From contig CAXKVR010000151.1 of NCBI GenBank assembly GCA_964058845.1, positions 1 through 23,058 of the forward strand: a stretch of DNA of 23,058 nt, given 5' to 3'. Of this stretch, positions 8,731 to 17,971 are shown one piece after another. The notes under the pieces were generated by a model. That model had not been told where the DNA came from, made no database searches, and worked only from the letters and a program-made list of their open reading frames with translations. Source of the stretch: Carex sylvatica. Lineage: Eukaryota > Streptophyta > Magnoliopsida > Poales > Cyperaceae. Positions within the stretch are counted from its first letter, which is position 1. Each line of letters opens with the position of its first letter. The position numbers and the translations under genes were made by a program.

Positions 8731-9584
8731 ATACTCTTCTTCTAACCCCTCCCTACCAAACACTCTCTCTGTCTGCCTTCGGAGAACAAAAAGAAAAAAA
8801 AGCGAAAGGGTTTCGCTGTCTGCCCCTTTGAAAGAAAAAAAAATGGTGTCGGTGCTAGGATGGAATACAATAGCCCGTTCGGACCCCTCTCCTCTGCTGC
8901 TGCCGTTCTCTCCTCTGCCGCTTCTCTCATTTTTTCCAGATAATTTTTTTATTTATATAAAATTAAAATAAATTAGTATAGAAATTAATTAATAATAAGT
9001 TTCAATTTAATTTGTTATCTAATTATAGTTAATTTTATTAGTTTGTTAATTGTAATTTAAAAGAATTGATAAATTAGAGTTTATAACAATTAATTTATTT
9101 TTAGACCATTTGATATGATAAAATTAATTTCGTTTAATTTATTTATTTAAATTAGTCCATAGCATATAATTGAGAGAGTTGATAGTATTATTTTAATTAT
9201 TGTTGAGATTAGTTACAATTTATTAGATATGAATAATTCATAATATTATTTTGAGAATATTTTAGCGTAAAGTTCATAGTTCATTCATTCTGGATTTTTA
9301 GTAATGCAAGTAATTTAGGTAATGTAAGTACTTATTTTTTTAATTTATTATGAAAATGAATTGAATTAATTAGATTTAATTTTATTAGTTTGTTAAGTGT
9401 ATTTTGCAAGAAGTGATAAATTAGATAATTTATTAATCTCTTATTTTATCTATTTCTTAATTTATCTATTTATGTGTGTTTTATAGTTCATAGGTATTTG
9501 CTTAATTTAGTAATTTATTTAATAATGTGAATGGTTAGTAAATTTAGATTGTTATTAATTCTTTCAAAACGTTATGCATGCAGA
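8731..9584. other. Non-coding left arm of the MULE
   Basis: A pyrimidine/purine patchy stretch up to about 8940 is followed by very AT-rich sequence. It probably contains the promoter and leader of the PMD gene. The strand reading of poly-Phe or poly-Lys ORFs here is an artefact of A/G runs. A possible acceptor (TTATGCATGCAG) lies just before the PMD ATG, so an upstream non-coding exon is possible. Confidence 0.45.
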
Positions 9585-10106
9585 ATGTCAAGCAGTCGTA
9601 ATCCGTGTGGCACTTTAGATGCTGCAGCTGCATATGATGATGTTGGTTTTGATCTGGCATGGTCAGCAAGTAATTTTAGCAATTTATTATGGATGCCGCA
9701 TGACCAACATAAGGTCTCACGAATCTATGACAATGTAAGTTACACCATTAATCATATAATATATTTTTTTATAAAATATTATATACATATTTGAATTATA
9801 ATATTTTATTTTAATCAATTTATATAACATTGACAGGATTACAGAGATATAGGAGTGGAACCTCGAAATGTCTGAACTGGGATTGCGTACAATGACCTTT
9901 GCAAACCATTATTGCTTAGACTCGGTTTGTATCAGGTTTCTCAAATGGATCACATAAAAATTGATCCAGCACTCCTCGCTGGTCTCGTGGAGCGATGGAG
10001 ATCAGAGACCCACAGTTTTCATCTTTCCATGGGAGAGATGACAATAACGCTACAGGATGTTTCTTGTCTCTGGGCACTGCCGATCATGGGGTTACCGGTG
10101 ACGGGT
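9585..10106 (+). pseudogene. Plant mobile domain (PMD, MAIN-like) gene fragment in the MULE
   Basis: Exon 1 is 9585-9734 (MSSSRNPCGTLDAAAAYDDV... to IYDN) with donor GTAAGT. Exon 2 starts at 9837 after TTGACAG. The second exon reads LCKPLLLRLGLYQVSQMDHI, KIDPALLAGLVERWRSETHS and FHLSMGEMTITLQDVSCLWA, ending LPIMGLPVTG. This is the hallmark N-terminal part of the plant mobile domain: the LLxRLGLY..., RWRxETHTFHLPxGEMTITLxDV and LPIxGxPVTG blocks. PMD proteins include the Arabidopsis MAIN and MAIL1 silencing-related factors, and PMDs are also known inside plant transposons. TGA at 9873-9875 breaks exon 2 in frame and is one C-to-T step from CGA (Arg). The domain stops abruptly after PVTG, where sequence of the opposite-strand transposase begins, so most of the C-terminal domain is gone. 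Confidence 0.85.
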
Positions 10107-11789
10107 CCTTCAGACCGTACTTGATCCCCATGTGCCGATCAGAAACAACGCACATGAACTTATTACCAATTACCTCCATACGCAACCACCTCACGAACCA
10201 TCCCCATGTCTGGAAACTCTCTTCCCCGACTAATGCAAAAGCCAGAGAAAGCAACTGGTTCTCAGCATCGTAACCGCACGTTATTAGCAATCTCCCTTGA
10301 TACCTACCAGAAAAGAAGCATGCATCAATACTAATGATTGGCCTGAGATGAGGCACTGCAGCAATGCACGGACCGTAAGCCCACACAGCTTCCTTAAACA
10401 ACCTTTCTGTTGGATCTCTCGTGGGTTCGTGCGCAACTCCATATTTTGTTCCTGGATTATCTCTTTTAATTGCTTCCAACAGTGGAGTGAGAAGGTTGTA
10501 AGATTTTTCCCAACTACCGAATAGTTGTGCGATTGCCAGCTCTCGGCCACGCCACAACTTGTTATATTTGGGAGTGATTCCCTTGTAGACTTTACGGACT
10601 AGCCCTTTAACGCTTTTAATGGTTAAGGCATCATTTTCTCTAATATCTTCTCATATAACATCGGCGATCATTTATGCATTTAATTGTGCATGATCAGTAC
10701 GAGAAGCATCGGCATGGCATGTATGTGGCCCTGAAATTGTTCTAATTTCTCACTTAGATGAAAATAATCCCGACTTGGCATACAAACGCCACGTACACCT
10801 GGTGTCTTTGCATTTGACTACCATACCAGTTCTATTGCTCCCGTAATTTTTACTTCAATATTCTTTCTGATGTGATAATCATTTATTTTCAATCGTAGAG
10901 CCTCTTTTGAAGAGAACTCATTACCTACAGCAAGTGTATCATGGCAATGTTGGGGCCTACTGAAGAAGTTGACATCTGCGGGTTGAAATGCTGAGGTGTC
11001 ATTGAAGCTTGCCACAGGGTGACTTACACCACGGTAAGATATGGGAAAATGTTCAGCCTGAATGCGTGGTGTTTGGTGTGATTGTGTCGAGGTATCATCC
11101 CGGACATCCCCTTCTGAATCATTTTCATCATCCCAGTCAGCGTCATCCTCACATGAGTCAGCGTCGTCTTCGTCATCACTTTGCGGCACATCATCAAAAT
11201 CAGTATTAGGATCAGCTACCTCCGGTGGATCGATCCATGGGCTATTCTGATTATTGTATTCTGTCTGAACAGACGGTGACAACTCGTTCACATTAGGATA
11301 AGGATGCAGATAAAGGTCTTGCCTCGGTGTTTGTTGTATCGAATAGGATTCGAAGAAACTGGGACCCGCATAGTTACCACTATATTGGGCATGTCGAGGT
11401 TCTGGTTGTGTTTCCGGTACCATACTATCAACGAATAACTGCGGTTCTATTTCACCGATGATTGGATCCAACTCAATGTATAAATCGAGAAAAGTATACT
11501 GGGTTTGGGCACGCATACTTTGCATATAAATACCTCTCCAACTCTGTTCGCACACGATTTCAATTTTCTCATAATAACGTCGGGCTGTTGTACCAATATT
11601 AACCCGTGCATGTGCTTTTAGGTTATACTCATTCTCGGAATATCCAAGTTGACGATAAATTTCACCTTTCACATCATACCAACCGTATTCATCAGTCACA
11701 CTCAATGAGAATCGAGAACTAATACTATACTCCACTCCTTTACGACCGTGTCGTATTTCACCACCAAAATAAATACTCAGCATTAACAT
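10107..11789 (-). pseudogene. MURA-type MULE transposase, truncated and decayed
   Basis: Starts at ATG 11787-11789 (MLMLSIYFGGEIRHGRKGVE). An N-terminal region of about 100 residues is followed by a linker with a strongly acidic run (about residues 185-225). Next comes the MuDR DNA-binding domain (FSSKEALRLKINDYHIRKN... then, after a one-base frameshift near 10820, VVKCKDTRCTWRLYAKSG). The MULE transposase core follows: ISIDACFFSGRYQGRLLITC, LLSLAFALVGEES, WFVRWLR and VVSDRHMGI. The first two catalytic Asp residues (SIDA, SDRH) are present. The Glu-bearing half and any SWIM zinc finger are missing because the frame ends at the internal deletion. In-frame stops lie at 10750-10752 (TGA), 10672-10674 (TAA) and 10651-10653 (TGA), each explainable by a single C-to-T or G-to-A change. 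No functional protein is expected. Confidence 0.9.
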
Positions 11790-12154
11790 GATTAATTATT
11801 TTTATAAATTAACCTACAAAACAATGAATAAATAACATATTATTATTATTACAATAATAAAAATTAATATTAATTAAATTATTTTACAATAGATAAAATG
11901 ACGCAGCTTAAAATATAATTAATAAGTTAACGATTTAAAATTCAACTTTGTTATTGAAAATAATTACCTTAACTCCTTCTATCTGTTTGGAGCTTCTTTT
12001 TTCTCTATGGCAGATTAACTTCTGTCTTTATCGGTCTCTATTATGTTTCTCTTGAAAAATTTTCTGTCTCTGTTTTCTCTCTCTCTGACTCTCTCTGACA
12101 GACTAAATATGAATTAATATTAATATTTTGGGATAGGTCCTCCCTTCCCGTTTT
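11790..12154. other. Right arm of the MULE, probable transposase promoter region
   Basis: AT-rich sequence upstream of the leftward transposase ATG. A C/T-rich run (CTGTTTTCTCTCTCTCTGAC) near 12069-12088 would be G/A-rich leader in the sense direction. No other gene was seen. Confidence 0.45.
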
Positions 12155-12313
12155 CTATTAACGACTAATCAAAATGCATTTTGGAATGGAGTAATCTGTC
12201 CCGTCCATGGGACGGATTAACACCGCCCGTTCTACTCATATTTCGATAAAAATTAAAATCAGTATCGTATTCCGATATTTTATTTATTTAATTTCTATTA
12301 TTAAAAAAATCGG
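12155..12313 (-). repeat. Right terminal inverted repeat of the MULE
   Basis: This is the inverted counterpart of 8364-8523, ending ATTATTAAAAAAATCGG immediately before the target duplication. Confidence 0.93.
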
Positions 12314-12322
12314 GAATTCCTC
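12314..12322. repeat. Right 9-bp target-site duplication of the MULE
   Basis: GAATTCCTC, identical to 8355-8363. Confidence 0.92.
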
Positions 12323-13787
12323 TGCCCCGCACCAACACGAATTCCCAAGCAAGCAAGAAATAAAATACCTCCTCTCCGCCTCTGATCACCGGTGCTCCGT
12401 CGACAAACTCATTAAACCGACGCCATAGAAGGTGTCGCATTGAGATACTCTTTCGTTTGACATCTCTTTGATAGGTATTCCTCTCATTTCTTTCTCTTCG
12501 TTAATCTCCATCATCTACTGACATATATTGAAATATTTCTGAAATTTGTAGGTTTATTTGGGCTTTTGTTTTTTCCGGTGCAATTCAGTTTCTCCAATTC
12601 ATCTCTCTTTACCAAGTTGCTACAACTGCACGAGAAGCAGGAACTTGATGGTACAATTGAATGGTACTTTGAAGGTAAACTGAAATTCCAGTGGTACTTT
12701 GCTTGAACTGGAGATTAAGTAATTGAATGGTACTTTGTTTCAATTGTTAAATTTATATATGAGCAGCTGCTTTTTTTTGTGAAATTTCAATGGTTCTACT
12801 TCTACTAAAAGTTATGATGAATTAATATTTTGGTAAACTTCTGTCAATTTGTGCAAGTTTAAATTTGGATTATTTTCTTGTTCCTGGATTAATAATTTGT
12901 TTTTAGTTTCAGTAGAGAAACTTTGCTGGTTCTGTTATGCTGGATTTATTTTTTCTAAAAATCTGATATCCGACAAGAGTCTAAATGTAAGGTATATATC
13001 TCTCCCCAGAACCTTTTCTAATAAGCAAAGTACCTAAGGTTCTGAAATCTGAATTTGGGGTTCTTTGCCCCAATTTATCACCAGAAGGTCCCTCAGGCAC
13101 AATGGTCCCAACCATTACCAAAAAAGGGAGAATTTAGAGGAGCAATTGTAATTCTGATAATGATAAATTGAGGTGCCATTTTCTTCTCTAGGTTCATTTC
13201 ATCAAGGGAACTACAACTTCCAACTCAAATAGCGATCAAGTTCTCGAGATAATACCTTGTAGCTGAAACTGTGGAAATTTAAACGGTGGTTGCAACTCAA
13301 CTTGTAGGGGCTCAAGGAAGATGGATTTTCAGAAGAAAATGAGGGGATTTTACATGCATAGTGTGGTCAGCTCCCTGTCATTTCTCTCCTAATATTATTG
13401 CTCAAGTTACTAACTATTGTTCACAATTTAAAAAATAAAAAACAGAGACTGAATCTGTTTTCATAAAAGACTGTGAGAAGTTGAAGAAGAAAAAGAGATT
13501 TTTCATGTAATACTGGAAAGAAGGAGGGTAAAGAGAGATTTTACTTACATTTGTTTATTTTAAGCGAGGGATAGAGTGACCTGATGGGGAAAATGTAGAA
13601 GTTCAGTGACTTAAAGCCATAAAATAAGAGCTGAGCCACTAATTCATGGCATAAGGTTGCTAAGGTATAACTTTGTGATATCCAAATGAAGTTTTACCAA
13701 CTTGCAATGTCATGCTTCATGACTTCTTGGGGTATTTTACCAAACAGTTCATGTGCAAAATATGCAAAATATGCATAGTTCTAAGCA
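12323..13787. other. Region between MULE and hAT MITE; possible 5' leader of the B3 gene
   Basis: The first 150 bases are C-rich relative to their surroundings (CCTCCTCTCCGCCTCTGATC), like a plant 5' leader. GATAG|GTATTC near 12470 and TTTGTAG near 12545 could be ends of a leader intron. This would place the MULE just upstream of a transcript. TTGAATGGTACTTTG occurs twice (about 12657 and 12723). A weak B3-like string, LQLPTQIAIKF, can be read near 13215 and is followed by stops; it may be a remnant or chance. No complete exon was identified. Confidence 0.3.
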
Positions 13788-13795
13788 ATTATCAC
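13788..13795. repeat. Left 8-bp target-site duplication of the hAT-type MITE
   Basis: ATTATCAC, repeated exactly at 14256-14263. Eight bases is the hAT superfamily standard. Confidence 0.92.
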
Positions 13796-14255
13796 TAGGG
13801 GTGTTCATCGGTTCGGTTCGGTTGAAACCGAACCGAACTTGGCAAACCAAAGTTATAATTCAGTTTTAAAAATAAAACCGAACCGAATTAGCATTGCAAC
13901 CGAACCGAATCGAACCAAACCGAAGTTTTATTTCAGTTTGTTCGGTTCAAACCGAAATATATTAATTTTTTTATTTAAAACAATTGATTTATAATAAACC
14001 GAAGTATATTAAGAAATAAATCGGAGTATTAATAAATAAATCGGGGTGGTTCGGATCAAATTATATTATATGAAAGCTCGGTCGGTTCAGTTATTTCGGT
14101 TTTGAAAATTTTCAAACCAAACCGAACCGAAATTATAATTCGGTTTTGAAAAGCCAACCGAACCGATCCAATAAACCGAAATAACCGAACCATTTAAACC
14201 GAACTAATTCGGTTCGGTCAAAAATCGATTAAACCGAACCGTTTGAACACCCCTA
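13796..14255. mobile_element. Non-autonomous hAT-type MITE (460 bp)
   Basis: Ends TAGGGGTGTTCA and TGAACACCCCTA are perfect 12-bp inverted repeats, flanked by a perfect 8-bp duplication. The interior has no coding capacity. It is built from many copies of CGGTTCGGTT and its complement AACCGAACCG, so the two halves can fold on each other. Such elements need a hAT transposase from elsewhere. Confidence 0.92.
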
Positions 14256-14263
14256 ATTATCAC
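14256..14263. repeat. Right 8-bp target-site duplication of the hAT-type MITE
   Basis: ATTATCAC, identical to 13788-13795. Confidence 0.92.
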
Positions 14264-15008
14264 CCACCTCTTTGATCTCTGCAAGTATCTTGTATGAATT
14301 CAGTATGGCATCTGATAAGTTTTGTATTGACATGTTGGTACCATACTGGTACTTGGAGATTGCTATCAGGGGTGTTGGGTCAGGTCAAAATTTTGGGTTT
14401 GGGTCAGTTCAAGTTATGTTTGTTTTGGTCTCGGGTCATATGGGTTTAGGCCATTTGGGATTTCAATTCCTGTTTTTTTTTTAGGCTGGTAGGGTGGTCA
14501 TAATAGAGACTCAGGTTGTTTTGGGCTATCACGCTAAAATAATTACTTATGGAGTAGGGCCAAAACGGGATGAGAGCCCCAATTGAGGTGGTCAGCTATG
14601 GGGTTATGCAGGTTCATTGTTTGGATTCTAGTCCATTTGGATTTTGGGTTTTCTCGAGACAGCCAGCTTGGGCTTTGGTCTTGTTGGGTTTGGTTAGTTC
14701 AGATTGTGGTTTATCACAACCACATCAAGCTGGGTTTAAGTTCATAGGCTTTTCAATAAAATTGAGCTGGGTTGGGTAAGATTTGCCTACCTTGACAGTA
14801 ACATAGTTATACTGAACCTGGACCGAAAAAGGCTGTTAACTCACATCCACACCCTGCCTTACTGCTATGGTTGTGGTTGACCTGGCACGGGCACACTCCA
14901 CATGTCGGATTGGTAAACTTCTTGAGCTCTTCATTGCTCAGTACAAGTTCAATTAAATTTCTTTTTTTCTTTTTAAATTTTCTCACTCTTATATCATACA
15001 CTGTACAG
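14264..15008. repeat. G/T-rich degenerate repeat region before the B3 gene
   Basis: From about 14368 to 14780 the plus strand is rich in GGGTT, GGGTC and TTGGG strings, like the interiors of several plant MITE families. The start GGGGTGTTGGGTCAGGTC has no visible inverted partner, so a complete element is not claimed. At 14909-14929 there is a 20-of-21 copy of ATTGGCAAACTTCTTGAGCTC from the first B3 exon (15048-15068). The 5' exon or exons of the B3 gene should lie here or further left but were not identified. Confidence 0.4.
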
Positions 15009-17971
15009 ACTTTACCAGAGAGAGTTACAGCATGCTTCACTGGTCTAATTGGCAAACTTCTTGAGCTCAAAAGGCAGAGTGGTGGTTCATGGCATGTCGA
15101 GCTTATCAGGTCGGGTGATAGACTGTTACTTCAATCTGGCTGGAGCAATTTTGCTAGTGCTAATAATGTATTACAGAACGACCTTCTCCTTTTCAAGTTC
15201 ATTGGTGATTCCAGATTTGAAGTGCAAATCTTTGACCAAATGGGGTGGGTAAAGAGGAATGATCCCATGCAGTTTGTGAGGAGAACCAAAACTAGTAATT
15301 TGGAACTAGACAAATATGATGTTGAAGGTCCACATGAAGTTGAAGTTCATACAGTCAAGTTGTCATGTGCTTCTCGCAGTATTACAACTGAAGAAGAGCG
15401 ATATAATGGAACTGATAAGACGGGTGTAACCAAGGCCCCTCCTATAATGAGTAAGCACTTTGCTTTACAAAATGGAGAGGGTGGTTTTTGTAAGTGAATG
15501 AAGAAGAAAAGGTGATGAAGCAGAATCTGTTTTGTGCATGGTGAATTGTACCGATTTGGATATGAAACAAAGATGAGTCCTACAGATGAGTAAAGTAAAA
15601 ATTCAAGTATGGCGAACCCTCTTTGATAAGATCGCTGAATTAAGTATGCACTTTGTCTTACAATGTTTTCTTAATACAGGGAAGTGCTTGGCACCTGGTG
15701 ACAAATCATTCTATATGCCAAGATGCAGAGTAATGGGTGCAGAACAAAAGAAGAGATTTCATCAAATGGCAAGTGAAGTTCAAATCGGGAATCCTTCCTT
15801 TGTTAAAGTTCTGAGAAAATGCAGTCTCAGCGTATCCGGCATTGTAAGTTAATGTGACTTCTTACTTGTTCATTTTGATAAGAATGAAGCAGTGATATCA
15901 AGTGATGTTAGTTGAAAATCCTTTGATATTTAAGAATACATGAACATGAAATTGAATAAAAAACTTGGTACACATTACCATATAGTTCCATGGGACAGGG
16001 CTTTTAATGGTTTACCGTTTACTGTACCTACGACTAACCCATTAAATTTGAACTGGATCCGAATTTCCTGACCCTTTCGCGAATCAGATTGGATTAGATA
16101 CATTAAGTTGTTTTTTTTTGGGTTAATGTTTAAAGCTAAACCTGTGAATTATTACCACTATTGTTCATGACAAATATACACGGAAGTTGTAAATTATTTG
16201 TACTCAAAAGTTAAGACTAAAGAAATTCGACTAGTGGTCAATATCAACTTGACCCAAATATTAGCCCCCAGCAAGCAATAGACATAACATATGTGCCGAA
16301 CTTTTTGTTGTGATTCTTCTAAAATAAAATTAGCTTTGAACAAAAAACTTAGTTGTGTTTTCTTTTCTGAGTAGGAATTATCCCGTAAATTTTGTGCTGA
16401 GCATCTTCCGAAAGTAACACAGGATGTCATTTTTTGTTTGCCTAATAACGAGAAGATATGGTCTGTGAAGTACTACTACAGGAGAGGTCATCAAACTTTT
16501 GAATGCACTCCGTGGGCAAAGTTTGTGCAGGAAACCAAGTTGCAAGAAGGTGACATCTGCTTATTTGAACTTGTCAAGGCTGCAAAGCAAATTACCTTTA
16601 TTGTTCATGTTTCTAGAGCAACAAAAACCAGTAGTTTGGAACTAGACAATTATGATGTTGAAGGTCCACATGAAGTTGAAGTTCATACAACCAAATTGTT
16701 ACGTGCTTCGCACAGTATTACAACTGAAGAAGAGGGATATAATGGAACTGATAAGACGGGTTTAACCAAGGCCCCTCCTATAATGAGTAAGTACTTTGCT
16801 TTACAAAATGGAGAGGGTGGTTTTTGTGAGTGAATGAAGAAGAGAAGGTGATGAAGCAGAATCTGTTTTGTTCATGGTAAATTGTAGCGATTTGGATATG
16901 AAACAAAGATGAGTCCTACAGATGAGTAAAGTAAAAATCCAAGTATGGTGAACCCTCTTTGATAAGATCGCTGAATTAAGTATGCACTTTGTCTTACAAT
17001 GTTTTCTTAAATGAATACAGGTAAGTGCTTGGCTCCTGGTGACAAATCATTCTTTATGCCAAGATGCATGGTAATGGGTGAAGAACAAAAGAAGAGATTT
17101 CATCAACTGGCAAGTGAAGTTCAAATCGGGAATCCTTCCTTTGTTAAAGTTCTGAGAAAATCTAGCCTCAGCGTAACCGGCATTGTAAGTTAATGTGACT
17201 TCTTACTTGTTCATTTTGATAAGAATGAAGCAGTGATATCAAGTGATGTTAGTTGAAAAGCCTTTGATATTTAAGAATACATGAACATGAAATTGAATAA
17301 AAAAACTTGGTACACATTACCATATAGTTCCATGGGATAGGGCTTTTAATGGTTTACTGCTTACTGCACCTAAGACCAACCCATTAAATTTGAATTGGAT
17401 CCAAATGTCCTGACCCTTTCGCGAATCAGATTGGATTAGATACATTAAGTTCTTTTTTGTTGGGTTAATGTACAAAGCTAAACCTGTGAATAATTACCAC
17501 TATTGTTCATGAGAAATATATAACAAAAGTAGTAAATTATTTGTACTCAAAAAGTGAAGACTAAAGAAATTCGACTAGTGGTCAATAGCAATATGACCCA
17601 AATATTAGCCCCCTGCAAGCAATAGACATAACATATGTGCTGAACTTTTTGTTGTGATTTTTCTAAAATAAAATTAGTTTCGGACAAAAAATTTAGTTGT
17701 TTTTTCCTTTTCTGAGTAGGAATTATCCTGTAAGTTTTGTGCTGAGCATCTTCCTAAAGAAACACGGAATGTCATGCTTTGTTTGCCTAATAAGGAGAAG
17801 ACATGGTCAGTGAAGTACTACCACAGGAGAGGCCATCAAACTTTTAAGTGCAATCCATGGGCAAAGTTTGTACAGGAAACCAAGTTGCAGGAAGGTGACA
17901 TGTGCTTATTTGAACTTGTCAAAGCTGCAAAGCAAATTACCTTTATTGTTCATGTTTCTAGAGCAACTTGA
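15009..17971 (+). CDS. REM-type B3 DNA-binding protein with three B3 domains (5' end not found)
   Basis: Five exons are readable: 15009-15450, 15680-15843, 16375-16786, 17021-17184, 17720-17971 (stop TGA). All have GT-AG introns and add up to 477 codons in one frame plus stop. B3-1 begins TLPERVTACFTGLIGKLLEL and runs through SGGSWHVEL, LQSGWSNFASANNVLQNDLL and FKFIGDSRFEVQIFDQMG; its first beta-strand must be in a missing upstream exon. A linker (YDVEGPHEVEVHT...TKAPPIM) follows. B3-2 (exons 2-3) includes NPSFVKVLRK, KFCAEHLPK, WSVKYYYRRGHQTF, PWAKFVQETKLQEGDICLFEL and FIVHV. A second linker copy and B3-3 (exons 4-5) repeat this at about 87% identity. Multi-B3 proteins of the REM family act in the nucleus as DNA-binding, often reproductive, regulators. 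If the introns were retained, translation would stop at GGFCK or GGFCE, so splicing matters. The gene may be functional if a 5' exon exists; otherwise it is a truncated copy. Confidence 0.8.
15286..16621 (+). repeat. Intragenic tandem duplication, unit 1 (about 1.34 kb)
   Basis: Starts near ACCAAAACTAGTAATTTGGA in the linker and covers linker, intron, exon 2, intron and exon 3 through the end of B3-2. It aligns with unit 2 at a period of about 1336 bases in both exons and introns. Confidence 0.93.
16622..17968 (+). repeat. Intragenic tandem duplication, unit 2 (about 1.35 kb)
   Basis: Starts near ACAAAAACCAGTAGTTTGGA and ends at the AGAGCAAC just before the stop TGA. Intron sequences match unit 1 closely, with small indels (for example an extra ATGA before the exon 4 acceptor). 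The whole block was therefore copied at DNA level, not by retroposition. Confidence 0.93.

Larger units (their letters stand above)
8364..12313. mobile_element. Mutator-like element (MULE) with PMD and transposase genes, internally deleted
   Basis: The element is 3950 bp and begins CCGATTTTTTTAATAAT, ending with its inverse. The terminal inverted repeats are 8364-8523 and 12155-12313, about 160 bp, with roughly nine differences and one single-base gap. A perfect 9-bp target duplication (GAATTCCTC) flanks it. Inside are a plant mobile domain gene on the plus strand and a MURA-type transposase on the minus strand, meeting tail to tail near 10105-10120, where both are truncated. Long AT-rich stretches flank the PMD gene. 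Subterminal G/C-rich tandem repeats occur at the left. Because the transposase lacks its catalytic Glu region and carries stops and a frameshift, the element is non-autonomous. Confidence 0.93.

Noticed and set aside
8386..8971. Overlapping ORFs on both strands with poly-Phe, poly-Lys and repeated Pro/Arg/Gly
   Set aside because: They are translations of the MULE terminal repeat and subterminal G/C plus A-run repeats; composition is repeat-driven and no family is matched.
8364..12313. Autonomous, active MULE
   Set aside because: The transposase has a frameshift, three stops and lacks the third catalytic residue; the PMD gene also has a stop and a truncation.
13321..13390. ATG reading MDFQKKMRGFYMHSVVSS as the first exon of the B3 gene
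   Set aside because: REM proteins can begin somewhat like this, but the frame hits a stop soon after, no fitting donor joins it to 15009, and about ten residues of the domain would still be missing.
13800..14250. CGGTT/AACCG repeats as a CRISPR-like or regulatory array
   Set aside because: The repeats lie between perfect hAT inverted ends with a target duplication and have no regular spacers, so they are the inside of a MITE.
14871..15008. N-terminal hydrophobic segment in front of the first B3 domain, as if a membrane anchor
   Set aside because: A good acceptor (CTGTACAG) stands right before TLPERV, and the upstream codons are T-rich intron-like sequence. The ATG at 14871 is not credible as the protein start.
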